Positions 1 through 5,206 of a DNA stretch of 5,249 nucleotides are shown here, one piece after another. The DNA comes from Candidatus Methanophaga sp. GoMg3.2 (GTDB taxonomy: Archaea; Halobacteriota; Syntropharchaeia; Alkanophagales; Methanospirareceae). The translations under genes were made by a program, and so were the position numbers. Within the stretch, counting starts at the first letter, position 1; each line of letters starts with the position of its first letter. The notes beneath the pieces were generated by a model. That model worked only from the letters and a program-made list of their open reading frames with translations, was not told the origin of the DNA and searched no databases. The stretch is taken from positions 1-5,249 of the forward strand of contig QBUN01000252.1 in assembly GCA_013180565.1 (NCBI GenBank), in the 5' to 3' direction.

Positions 1-12
1 CAAAATAAAAAT

Positions 13-17
13 AGGTG
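13..17 (+). promoter_or_regulatory. Shine-Dalgarno motif for the antitoxin-like gene
   Basis: AGGTG lies six bases before the ATG at 24. It decides the start in favour of 24 over the in-frame GTG at 15, which overlaps the motif. The promoter must lie left of the window. Confidence 0.55.
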
Positions 18-23
18 TTTGAT

Positions 24-227
24 ATGATGGAAGTAGAAGAGAAAAACATGATAAGAGCGATCTTAGAAGATGTGAAAAGTCTTAAGGGCAAAGTAGAGGG
101 GATAGAAGAGATGCTTGAAATACTTGTTCAGATATGCACCGATGCGTTTTACGAGGTTAAAGATGAGTACTTGGAGAAATTAGAGGAAATACGAAAAGAA
201 GGTGATTTCGAAATTACAAGCAGTTAA
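24..227 (+). CDS. small coiled-coil antitoxin-like protein (RelB-type, orphaned)
   Basis: This 67-residue protein is very acidic and almost wholly helical by eye, with a leucine/isoleucine heptad pattern over residues 10-37 (for example ILEDVKSLKGKVEGIEEML) and a charged helix at residues 46-60 (KDEYLEKLEEIRKEG). Small helical proteins of this kind sit just ahead of RelE-superfamily toxins in many archaea and act as their antitoxins. That role is inferred here from the toxin remnant immediately downstream. The ATG at 24 is chosen because AGGTG at 13-17 lies six bases before it; a GTG at 15 would fall inside that motif. The last codons (FEITSS) overlap the toxin remnant in another frame. The native C-terminal tail, which normally wraps the toxin, may therefore have been replaced by out-of-frame toxin sequence. 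The protein may now be an orphan without a partner. The gene looks real; the antitoxin call is moderate. Confidence 0.6.
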   Translation: MMEVEEKNMIRAILEDVKSLKGKVEGIEEMLEILVQICTDAFYEVKDEYLEKLEEIRKEGDFEITSS

Positions 228-340
228 GGTATAATTTAAAGGGTTTGCGGCGTGTTCATCTGAAAAAGTCCTTTGTTCTGATTTTTGAAATAGATGAGGA
301 AAAGAAAATGGTTAGCTTTCTTGATTTTGGGCATTATGAT
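206..340 (+). pseudogene. RelE-superfamily toxin, C-terminal half only
   Basis: The frame opened by the TGA at 203-205 translates to about 45 residues with the strand pattern of the second half of a RelE/YoeB-like mRNA interferase: YKQLRYNLKGLRRVHL, then KSFVLIFEIDEE, then VSFLDFGHYD. Intact relatives are about 85-90 residues and end with a motif like GHHDxIY; the -RRVH-, -KSFVL- and -FGHYD landmarks match that scheme. The N-terminal helices, about 40-45 residues, are absent, and so is any ATG. The only possible start is TTG at 245, which has no well-spaced Shine-Dalgarno. The frame also lacks its usual stop after GHYD and runs on into hicB. The fragment overlaps the end of the antitoxin-like gene, which suggests an internal deletion that fused the two. 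It is unlikely to be an active toxin. The family call comes from recognised motifs, not a search. Confidence 0.6.
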
Positions 341-350
341 ATAAATATTA
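340..350 (+). promoter_or_regulatory. possible TATA-like box ahead of hicBA
   Basis: TATAAATATTA lies at the decayed end of the toxin remnant, centred about 23 bases before the hicB ATG. If used as an archaeal TATA box it would give a nearly leaderless transcript, which conflicts with the AAAGG motif at 357-361. It may instead be chance AT-rich sequence. Confidence 0.25.
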
Positions 351-367
351 AAAGACAAAGGACAATC

Positions 368-646
368 ATGAAAATGATAATCGCTACTGTTGAAATATGG
401 AAGGAGGGGGGGATGTTCACGGCATACTGCCCGGAGTTGGATGTTGCAAGCTGCGGTCACACACCTGATGAGGCAAAAAAGAACTTAAAAGAAGTTATAG
501 AGATACAACTGGAAGAAACAGCCAAACTTGGGACGTTGAACGATTTTTTGGTAGAAGCGGGGTATGTCGTAGAAGATGAAGTGCTGAAAACAGAGAAGAA
601 GGTCGTGAGATTCGAAGAACTATCAATCCCTGTCGAGGTCTTGTGA
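368..646 (+). CDS. hicB: HicB-family antitoxin (short form)
   Basis: This 92-residue protein has the partial RNase-H-like fold of HicB/UPF0150. A first strand (residues 4-10) and the motif GGMFTAYCPELDVASCGHT (14-32) are followed by the helix PDEAKKNLKEVIEIQLEE (33-50). HicB antitoxins bind and neutralise the HicA mRNA interferase, and many also bind their own operator through a C-terminal ribbon-helix-helix or HTH domain. Here the tail after residue 60 is short (ending EELSIPVEVL) and shows no such DNA-binding domain, so self-repression would need another route. The ATG at 368 is chosen because AAAGG at 357-361 is six bases upstream and the family fold starts there. The same frame is open back to 206 through the RelE remnant, so a TTG at 245 could give a 133-residue fusion. 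The stop overlaps the hicA start. Order is hicB before hicA, a common alternative arrangement. Confidence 0.87.
   Translation: MKMIIATVEIWKEGGMFTAYCPELDVASCGHTPDEAKKNLKEVIEIQLEETAKLGTLNDFLVEAGYVVEDEVLKTEKKVVRFEELSIPVEVL
635..639 (+). promoter_or_regulatory. Shine-Dalgarno motif inside hicB setting the hicA start
   Basis: GAGGT sits six bases before the ATG at 646 and only three before the GTG at 643. It therefore favours ATG 646 as the hicA start. It lies within the last codons of hicB, consistent with translational coupling. Confidence 0.6.
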
Positions 647-873
647 TGAGGATAAGCCCCACAAATTGGCAAACACAGGTAAAAATCTTCGAGAAATATG
701 GATGTGTTCTTGTTAGGCAGAAAGGGGATCATTTGGTTTTCCGTCACAGAAATGCAAAAAGGGCTGTAGCCATTCCAAAATACGATGAAATCCCTGTTAC
801 CATCATACGCACCAACATGAAAACGGTTGGGATGACAAGAGAGGAATATTTTTCCCTTTTGAGAAGTATATAG
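646..873 (+). CDS. hicA: HicA-family mRNA interferase toxin
   Basis: The 75-residue product has the double-stranded-RNA-binding-like fold of HicA, a ribosome-independent RNase that cleaves mRNA and blocks translation until bound by HicB. Visible landmarks are the N-terminal helix (NWQTQVKIFEKYGCVLVRQ, residues 8-26), the active-site segment KGDHLVFRH with the expected catalytic histidine at 29, the strand KRAVAIPKYDEIPV (38-51), and the C-terminal helices IIRTNMKTVGMTREEYFSLL (53-72). Length and all key parts look intact, so the toxin is probably functional. The start ATG shares one base with the hicB stop (TGATG), so toxin synthesis is likely tied to prior translation of antitoxin. Overlap and shared direction place both genes in one transcript, perhaps together with the antitoxin-like gene upstream. 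No clear terminator follows. Confidence 0.9.
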   Translation: MRISPTNWQTQVKIFEKYGCVLVRQKGDHLVFRHRNAKRAVAIPKYDEIPVTIIRTNMKTVGMTREEYFSLLRSI

Positions 874-904
874 TTATAGTCAAAAAGGCTTTGAAGGTGG
901 TGCA

Positions 905-955
905 ATGAAAATCAGACAGGGGGGTTACACAAGGGATTTATATCCCAAAACATAG
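905..955 (+). CDS. 16-codon mini-ORF with a strong Shine-Dalgarno motif (unknown)
   Basis: ATG at 905 is preceded by AAGGTGGT, well placed for ribosome binding. It encodes MKIRQGGYTRDLYPKT before a TAG stop. The peptide resembles no family I can name. It could be a leader peptide, the surviving start of a larger gene whose rest was lost, or chance. It overlaps the TATA-like palindrome at 933-946, so it and the following flippase start may not belong to the same transcript. Confidence 0.25.
   Translation: MKIRQGGYTRDLYPKT
933..946 (+). promoter_or_regulatory. TATA-like box within a short palindrome, ahead of the flippase gene
   Basis: GGGATTTATATCCC has five-base inverted arms (GGGAT/ATCCC) around an AT core. 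TTTATAT at 937-943 resembles an archaeal TATA box. A start site about 25 bases downstream would fall near 966 and leave a leader of about 28 bases before the ATG at 994. The palindrome could also bind a repressor. No experimental support is available. Confidence 0.35.
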
Positions 956-993
956 GTTTTCGAATCGAGATAAAAAAACAAAAGAAGATAACT

Positions 994-1305
994 ATGCAAC
1001 CATCCAAAAAGTTCGCATTCGACGTCGGCATAACATTTCTCGCATCCGTAGTCAGTCTGCCACTTGGCTTTGTTATTACCATTGCTTTAGGAAGGTATCT
1101 TGGTGCAGGTGATTTGGGGTTATACCGGATGACCGCTACGATTTACAGGATTGCGATGCTTGTTGCTGCAATTGGTATTCCTGCGGCGATGATAAAGTAT
1201 GTGGCGGAATTCAAAGATGACAGAACTAAAATTAACCAAATTGCATCCTCTGGCGTTATCACTTCCCTATTCTTAGGTAGAAAACATCATCGTGAATTGA
1301 TATAG
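994..1305 (+). pseudogene. Wzx-type polysaccharide flippase, truncated after about 95 codons
   Basis: The first ~95 residues match the start of a polysaccharide-transport flippase of the MOP/MATE-like superfamily, which moves lipid-linked oligosaccharides across the cytoplasmic membrane. A first membrane helix (about 11-32) is followed by the characteristic loop LGRYLGAGDLGLYRM (32-46), a second helix (about 47-66) ending GIPAAMIKYVAEF, and the start of a third helix (SSGVITSLFLG, 85-95). Family members are about 450-520 residues with 12-14 helices. Here the frame ends eight residues later in the unrelated, polar RKHHRELI. Other frames past 1278 show no hydrophobic continuation, so this is loss of the rest of the gene and not a simple frameshift. 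The breakpoint lies near 1278, beside the 3' end of the convergent ATP-grasp gene. The fragment cannot be a working transporter. The Shine-Dalgarno is weak. Confidence 0.8.
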
Positions 1306-1329
1306 TAGCCTGATCCCGCCCCTCCAAAC
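1279..1329. other. junction between broken flippase and convergent operon
   Basis: These 51 bases link the last flippase-like codon to the stop of the ATP-grasp gene. Apart from the eight out-of-family codons ending at the TAG (1303-1305), I see no gene, no hairpin followed by a T-tract, and no clear repeat or insertion-sequence end. It is the likely scar of the rearrangement that removed the rest of the flippase. Confidence 0.5.
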
Positions 1330-2595
1330 CTATTTACCACTCCAACTTGAGCTTCCATGCCTCCTTCTGAAAAATGCCGCAGCAATCGCTTTTGTAAATC
1401 TGAACAAAGAGTATAACCAAACCCCTGGGTCATCCCAACAGAACTCAGCATAAATCTTCTTTTTAGCCCGTAAACTCTTCCACCATTGTATCAAACTCAT
1501 TTGATACGCTGGAAACCCTGATTTTTTGTAGCTATACATACAATTCAGGAAGTCCTCGAGTATCTTAATGTATTTGACATCCCCTTGATCTATGGCACTT
1601 TCTTTATATGTCCCCTTTTCCATTCCCGTCAAATCTGCGTATGCTATCCAGAGTAGACTCACATCACAAGCGGGGGTAATGCCAATCCATGACCAACTTC
1701 TTGGATTAATTTCGATTAATTTAAACTCACCGTTCCGTGGGTCTTTCTTGAATTCGAATTCCGCGATGCCATGATAGTGTAAATCTTTGACCATTTTCTT
1801 GACTAGTGTCACCAGCTCGAGAGGTAATTTCTCTACCTGTCCTACCACGCAATCTCCAATATCAGGTGGATACCCACGCACTTTCCGCCCTGTGAATACT
1901 CCGAGAACATCATGATTCCTGTCTGCATATATGCCGACGGTATACATTTGATCCGCCATCCCAGGCACATATTCTTGGAAGATTATATGTGGAAGCAGGT
2001 CTTTGTTTGCGGAAAGGAAGTCATGCAAGGCATTATCACTCTCTAAAACGACCATTCGCTTCTCATCCAATCGCTTGACTATGTCATCTTTATCCCCCTC
2101 TTGCTCTTGTCCTGAAATGCGTCGATACTTTGGTTTGGCAATCACCGGAAATACATCTGATTCGGCTTTCATCAGTTCGTCTATTGTATATACTATAGGG
2201 ACAGGATAACCACGCTCCAATGCCCATGTATAGAACTCGTCCTTGCATACCAACAATTTTACCACAGACCAATCCGCTACGCATAGAATATAATATTGCT
2301 CTAATCGAATTTTATGCTTTGCAATAGCTGTTGCCCAGTGATCATTTGTTGGGAAAAGCACAGGAGGAACTTTAAAATTTCTTCCTCTGTTCAGTAAGAA
2401 ATTGATAAATCCTTCCTCATCGCTTAGTGGATCGGGACAACGCCAGAACTTTGCATAGCGAGATACCGTGCCTACGCTCCGGGTATTGTCGAGTGCAAAG
2501 ACTTGAATTCCATGCCGCCCCAGTTCTTGAATGATACTGAGGCCGTTATAGTGGCAGTTAAACACGAGTGCGGGGTTCTTATTGTTAGATTTCAT
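1330..2595 (-). CDS. ATP-grasp ligase (predicted carboligase, polysaccharide-locus type)
   Basis: This 421-residue protein has the full ATP-grasp layout. An N-terminal pre-ATP-grasp fold (about 8-110, with PPVLFPTNDHWA at 77-88) leads to LLVCKDEFYTWALERGYPVP (114-133), whose K118 should touch ATP. Next come the strand FPVIAKPKYR with K154, the hinge IIFQEYVPG (204-212), and the metal-binding end GIAEFEFKKD (276-285) plus LIEINPRSW (293-301) with E295, N297 and R299. ATP-grasp enzymes activate a carboxylate as acyl phosphate and join it to an amine or similar nucleophile. Members of this COG3919-like group often lie in capsule or exopolysaccharide loci. The C-terminal ~100 residues are basic and aromatic and may bind substrate or membrane. 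Its ATG overlaps the methyltransferase stop (ATGA), so it is the coupled last gene of the operon. The substrate is unknown; addition of an amino acid to a sugar acid is an inference. Confidence 0.85.
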   Translation of the reverse strand: MKSNNKNPALVFNCHYNGLSIIQELGRHGIQVFALDNTRSVGTVSRYAKFWRCPDPLSDEEGFINFLLNRGRNFKVPPVLFPTNDHWATAIAKHKIRLEQYYILCVADWSVVKLLVCKDEFYTWALERGYPVPIVYTIDELMKAESDVFPVIAKPKYRRISGQEQEGDKDDIVKRLDEKRMVVLESDNALHDFLSANKDLLPHIIFQEYVPGMADQMYTVGIYADRNHDVLGVFTGRKVRGYPPDIGDCVVGQVEKLPLELVTLVKKMVKDLHYHGIAEFEFKKDPRNGEFKLIEINPRSWSWIGITPACDVSLLWIAYADLTGMEKGTYKESAIDQGDVKYIKILEDFLNCMYSYKKSGFPAYQMSLIQWWKSLRAKKKIYAEFCWDDPGVWLYSLFRFTKAIAAAFFRRRHGSSSWSGK

Positions 2596-3410
2596 TCTTT
2601 TTGCATCACTATGAAAACCGTCTGGATTTCAGAAGAGAAATCAATAACTCCCCTCTCCTTTTTAACTTTTACATTTCTATATAGCATTTTCTTAATAATA
2701 TTCACGCTAAAAATTCTCATTAGACCTAACTTGCTATACAACCACAGTAACCTTTTAAACGGATACGACGGCTTTGATTGGAATACTTCAGTCAACCTGA
2801 GGTTAAAACTCTTAGCTACGGTTTTCCAATACCGTGAATCACGATAATAACAAAAACCTTCTTCAATATAGGACGATGGGACTTCTTCTACCCCTTTTTT
2901 CACAATGAAGTCCCTGATGACTACTACACCACCTGGTTTCAAATGATTGACAAGCTTTTCAAAGAATTCATGGACCATATTATCAGGGTAAAGATATAAC
3001 AAGCCGCTTACGACAGCAATATTGTAATCTTCATTAGTATTAAAGGATTCGAAGTCTATATTGAATGTTTTAACATTGCTAAACTCAGCACAATTATCAG
3101 CAAGTTTATAATATATGTTTTTTGCTGCTTCAAGTGAATGAACAAGATTTAGATGTCGGGCCAGGACAACAGTAAAACGACCCAAACCAGCACCTATGTC
3201 TATGCCGGAACCATCTTTTGGACATTCTTTCTCAATGAGTTCTTCTAGTAAGCATGATTCTATAAAATTATCGCAGGAAGCTAAATATGGATCACCCGCA
3301 CAAGTTGAACTATCAAAAGAGCAAAGTCCGGCTTTATCCCAATATTTAATTATATGATCTTTTAGATCTTGTGTTCTTTTCATCCTGTTTCGATGATCTT
3401 TAGTCCTCAT
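2592..3410 (-). CDS. class I SAM-dependent methyltransferase
   Basis: The 272-residue product has a Rossmann-type SAM-binding core. Motif I is GIDIGAGLGRFT (69-80). It is followed by the second-strand acidic residue E94 (VHSLEAA), the fourth strand YNIAVVSGLLYLY (129-141), and LKPGGVVVIRDF (157-168), the usual post-core turn. The C-terminal third (about 185-272) is specific to this protein and holds an aromatic-rich segment and a basic stretch (KKMLYRNVKVKKERG). Its place between an acyltransferase and an ATP-grasp ligase suggests methylation of a sugar or glycan intermediate, but the acceptor cannot be read from sequence. The start at 3410 has AAGG and a G-rich run just upstream; an in-frame non-ATG start at 3458 and an ATG at 3383 are less likely. 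It overlaps the acyltransferase end by 11 bases and the ATP-grasp start by four. The region looks AT-rich relative to the ATP-grasp gene. Confidence 0.83.
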   Translation of the reverse strand: MRTKDHRNRMKRTQDLKDHIIKYWDKAGLCSFDSSTCAGDPYLASCDNFIESCLLEELIEKECPKDGSGIDIGAGLGRFTVVLARHLNLVHSLEAAKNIYYKLADNCAEFSNVKTFNIDFESFNTNEDYNIAVVSGLLYLYPDNMVHEFFEKLVNHLKPGGVVVIRDFIVKKGVEEVPSSYIEEGFCYYRDSRYWKTVAKSFNLRLTEVFQSKPSYPFKRLLWLYSKLGLMRIFSVNIIKKMLYRNVKVKKERGVIDFSSEIQTVFIVMQKE

Positions 3411-3969
3411 AATCCTTTTCCCCCCCTCTGTAATATCTAATCTTTGCAGGCACCCCAAATGCTACTGCATAATCCGGGATCTCTTTCGTCGCAACAGCAC
3501 CAGCTCCTATGACTGCCCCTTTCCCTATCGTTACGCCTCTCAATATAGTAACATGAGGACCTATCCATGCGCCTTTCTTCACTACTATTTTACCTTTTTT
3601 ATATCCTTGCCCACCCTCGCCATGTTGAACCCAAATTGGTTTATTTCGATCATAGAATTTATGGCTTCGACCCCACATATTTACAAATTGAGAAATCAAC
3701 ACGTCATCTTCTATCTCTATGTCTCCGGACATCATTGTAAAACAATTGATATATACATTGCGACCTATGGTAACTTTCGGGTCTCCGAAAATGCGTGCGT
3801 AATCGTTAATCGTGACCCCCTCTTCAATCTCGACTGAGCTAATGACCACTCCCTTGCCAATCTTAACATTGGTGTGTCCTGAGTAAAGCCACCCCCTAAT
3901 CTTTTGGATGCGAGAGCGCAAAGGATTGGATATGCATCTGTATATGCACAATAAGCTACGTTGTATCAT
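3400..3969 (-). CDS. left-handed beta-helix (hexapeptide) O-acyltransferase
   Basis: This 189-residue protein belongs to the WbbJ/maltose-O-acetyltransferase style of acyltransferases, which move acetyl or other acyl groups from CoA to sugar hydroxyls or amines and act as trimers. Hexapeptide turns are visible from about 34 (VKIGKGVVI, VEIEEGVTI, VTIGRNVYI, IEIEDDVLI). They are interrupted by the active-site loop NMWGRSHKFYD with the likely catalytic H103 and then a basic loop (104-128). The helix resumes as IVVKKGAWIGPHVTI, VTIGKGAVIGAGAVAT and ends in IPDYAVAFGVPAKIRY, the classical closing segment that helps bind CoA. A GAGGT motif six bases before the ATG at 3969 fixes the start. It lies 76 bases after the CapA-like gene and overlaps the methyltransferase start by 11 bases. 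It probably acylates the same glycan that its neighbours modify. Family is clear; substrate is not. Confidence 0.9.
   Translation of the reverse strand: MIQRSLLCIYRCISNPLRSRIQKIRGWLYSGHTNVKIGKGVVISSVEIEEGVTINDYARIFGDPKVTIGRNVYINCFTMMSGDIEIEDDVLISQFVNMWGRSHKFYDRNKPIWVQHGEGGQGYKKGKIVVKKGAWIGPHVTILRGVTIGKGAVIGAGAVATKEIPDYAVAFGVPAKIRYYRGGEKDYED
3420..3426 (-). repeat. G7 homopolymer near the acyltransferase-methyltransferase overlap
   Basis: Seven C on the plus strand give GGGGGGG followed by AAAA on the coding strand, just before the methyltransferase ATG. It encodes the RGGE near the acyltransferase C-terminus. Loss of one G would place the acyltransferase in the methyltransferase frame and read through its start. 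Confidence 0.7.
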
Positions 3970-3975
3970 ATGCAG

Positions 3976-3980
3976 ACCTC
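3976..3980 (-). promoter_or_regulatory. Shine-Dalgarno motif of the acyltransferase gene
   Basis: On the minus strand this reads GAGGT, six bases before the ATG at 3969. The strong motif supports that start and independent initiation after the 76-base gap behind the CapA-like gene. Confidence 0.6.
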
Positions 3981-3986
3981 ATCCAG

Positions 3987-3997
3987 TTTATATTTAT
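3987..3997 (-). promoter_or_regulatory. possible TATA-like box in the capA-acyltransferase gap
   Basis: The minus strand reads ATAAATATAAA here, within the only real gap of the minus-strand operon. It is centred about 23 bases before the acyltransferase ATG, so a start at the usual archaeal distance would leave the Shine-Dalgarno out of the transcript. An internal promoter is therefore doubtful. Confidence 0.2.
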
Positions 3998-4045
3998 CTT
4001 TATCCCTCAAAGCGGATATGGTCAAGTTAATCCTTTCCATATTTA

Positions 4046-5176
4046 TCATTTTAGCCCTATCCTACTTTTAATTTTATTTACAACTTTGCTTAGGAATATC
4101 CTCAACCCCTTTTGCTTTATATAAAAACTGTAATTAGCAATCCACCTTTTTAAAACTACATATTCATACCACCAATCACTTAAATGGTGATAGATTCTAC
4201 CCGTATGGTTATAAACCCACGTCAAGATATAGAACCTTTTAAAAGGAGCAATTTTTCTCGTCACTGGTTTCAAATAGTCTTGTTCAGCAAATATGGTATG
4301 AACCGTATCGGCATTCGTATCAAAAGAAACTACAAGTGACCTTCGACACCATTTTAACCAACGTTTATGAGTTAATTTATAAACACTATGATAACCATGT
4401 GTAACCTCATAATCTAAAGGAGACTTAGGATAGTCAATTTGAACGGGTGGTTTAATAAAGCTGTTTGGAAATAAAAAGTTTCCCAGCCCCATAAAAGCTC
4501 TTTTCCCATTGTACTCAATACATCCCTGTGGTAAGTGAGAATGACACGCAACAATTAAACTTACTTTAGGATGCTCCAACAGTTTTTTAGCCAAGTCAAT
4601 ATCATGTTGAGGGGGGAACCATGTATGCTCACGACCCCAATGAAAAAATAGAATAACTTTGCTTATACTACCTTGTAACTTCTCTAAGTCTTCTATTATT
4701 TTTTCATAACGTAGAGGAGCGACTCCAGGTGATTTTTCTGTAGCAAGACAAATTTGTCTCATGTAAGGTTTGGCAAAATCACAATAGCTTAATATAGCAA
4801 CCTTTTCTCCGCCTTTATCCAGGATCATTGGTTCTCTCGCATCATCTAACGTTTTACCAGCGCCACAGTATTGGATAGATTCCTTTGTTAAGGTATTAAA
4901 AGTATCTTTAATACCTGCCTCTTCTTTATCCTGGATATGATTGTTGGCAAGAGAGACTCCATCAATCTTAAAAGCCTTCAAATACTCAACGGCCAACGTT
5001 GGAGCATGAATCACACATTTATCCGCTACACCTGGCCAATCACTCAATGGGTTTTCGAGGTTGGCAATTCTAAAATCGGCTTCATAGAATTCAGGTATTT
5101 GGATTAACTTAGATGATGGTCGTTCCTTTAGAAGGTCCCCCCCACAAAAAATATCACCTACAAATATGATCTTCAT
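4046..5176 (-). CDS. CapA-like metallophosphoesterase-superfamily protein (PGA_cap)
   Basis: The 376-residue protein shows the CapA/PgsA domain in order: FVGDIFCGG with D8, ANLENPLS with N39 and E41, GVSLANNHIQD with N79 and H80, FFHWGREH with H179 and E183, ACHSHLPQG with H212 and H214, and GLGNFLFPN (230-238). These are the metal-site motifs of the calcineurin-like fold. CapA proteins act in poly-gamma-glutamate capsule production, and relatives serve in other polymer loci or as hydrolases. The usual GHxPH is changed to ACHSH, but both histidines remain. There is no N-terminal signal or anchor: the first catalytic motif begins at residue 5, so the protein is probably cytoplasmic, unlike classical CapA. 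The C-terminal ~100 residues are basic and aromatic and may bind membrane or polymer. No CapB or CapC is nearby. AGGAG at 5186-5190 supports the start. It is the first complete gene of the minus-strand run. Confidence 0.87.
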   Translation of the reverse strand: MKIIFVGDIFCGGDLLKERPSSKLIQIPEFYEADFRIANLENPLSDWPGVADKCVIHAPTLAVEYLKAFKIDGVSLANNHIQDKEEAGIKDTFNTLTKESIQYCGAGKTLDDAREPMILDKGGEKVAILSYCDFAKPYMRQICLATEKSPGVAPLRYEKIIEDLEKLQGSISKVILFFHWGREHTWFPPQHDIDLAKKLLEHPKVSLIVACHSHLPQGCIEYNGKRAFMGLGNFLFPNSFIKPPVQIDYPKSPLDYEVTHGYHSVYKLTHKRWLKWCRRSLVVSFDTNADTVHTIFAEQDYLKPVTRKIAPFKRFYILTWVYNHTGRIYHHLSDWWYEYVVLKRWIANYSFYIKQKGLRIFLSKVVNKIKSRIGLK

Positions 5177-5185
5177 TTGACTTTT

Positions 5186-5190
5186 CTCCT
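5186..5190 (-). promoter_or_regulatory. Shine-Dalgarno motif of the CapA-like gene
   Basis: On the minus strand this reads AGGAG, nine bases before the ATG at 5176. It agrees with the family start (MKIIFVGD). Confidence 0.6.
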
Positions 5191-5206
5191 AGTTCCTTCC
5201 ATGTTA

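Noticed and set aside
245..646. A single 133-residue gene starting at TTG 245
   Set aside because: The TTG lacks a well-placed ribosome site, and its first half is a toxin fragment. The ATG at 368 has AAAGG six bases upstream and starts at the HicB fold.
236..747. Minus-strand open frames opposite the RelE remnant and hicB/hicA
   Set aside because: They lie antisense to well-supported toxin-antitoxin genes, show no family motifs, and have low-complexity serine/threonine-rich translations typical of shadow frames.
933..946. Palindrome GGGATTTATATCCC as a transcription terminator for hicBA
   Set aside because: The arms are only five bases with an AT core and no T-tract follows, so a promoter or operator reading is better.
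1279..1330. Insertion-sequence end or attachment site at the flippase breakpoint
   Set aside because: I found no inverted terminal repeats, target duplication or transposase fragment near the junction.
2503..2847. Plus-strand frame with a hydrophobic stretch that resembles a small membrane protein
   Set aside because: It is antisense to the methyltransferase and ATP-grasp genes, whose motifs are clear. The hydrophobic run comes from the complement of lysine- and asparagine-rich codons.
3553..3837. Plus-strand open frame inside the acyltransferase gene
   Set aside because: It is the antisense shadow of hexapeptide repeats and has no ribosome site or recognisable motif.
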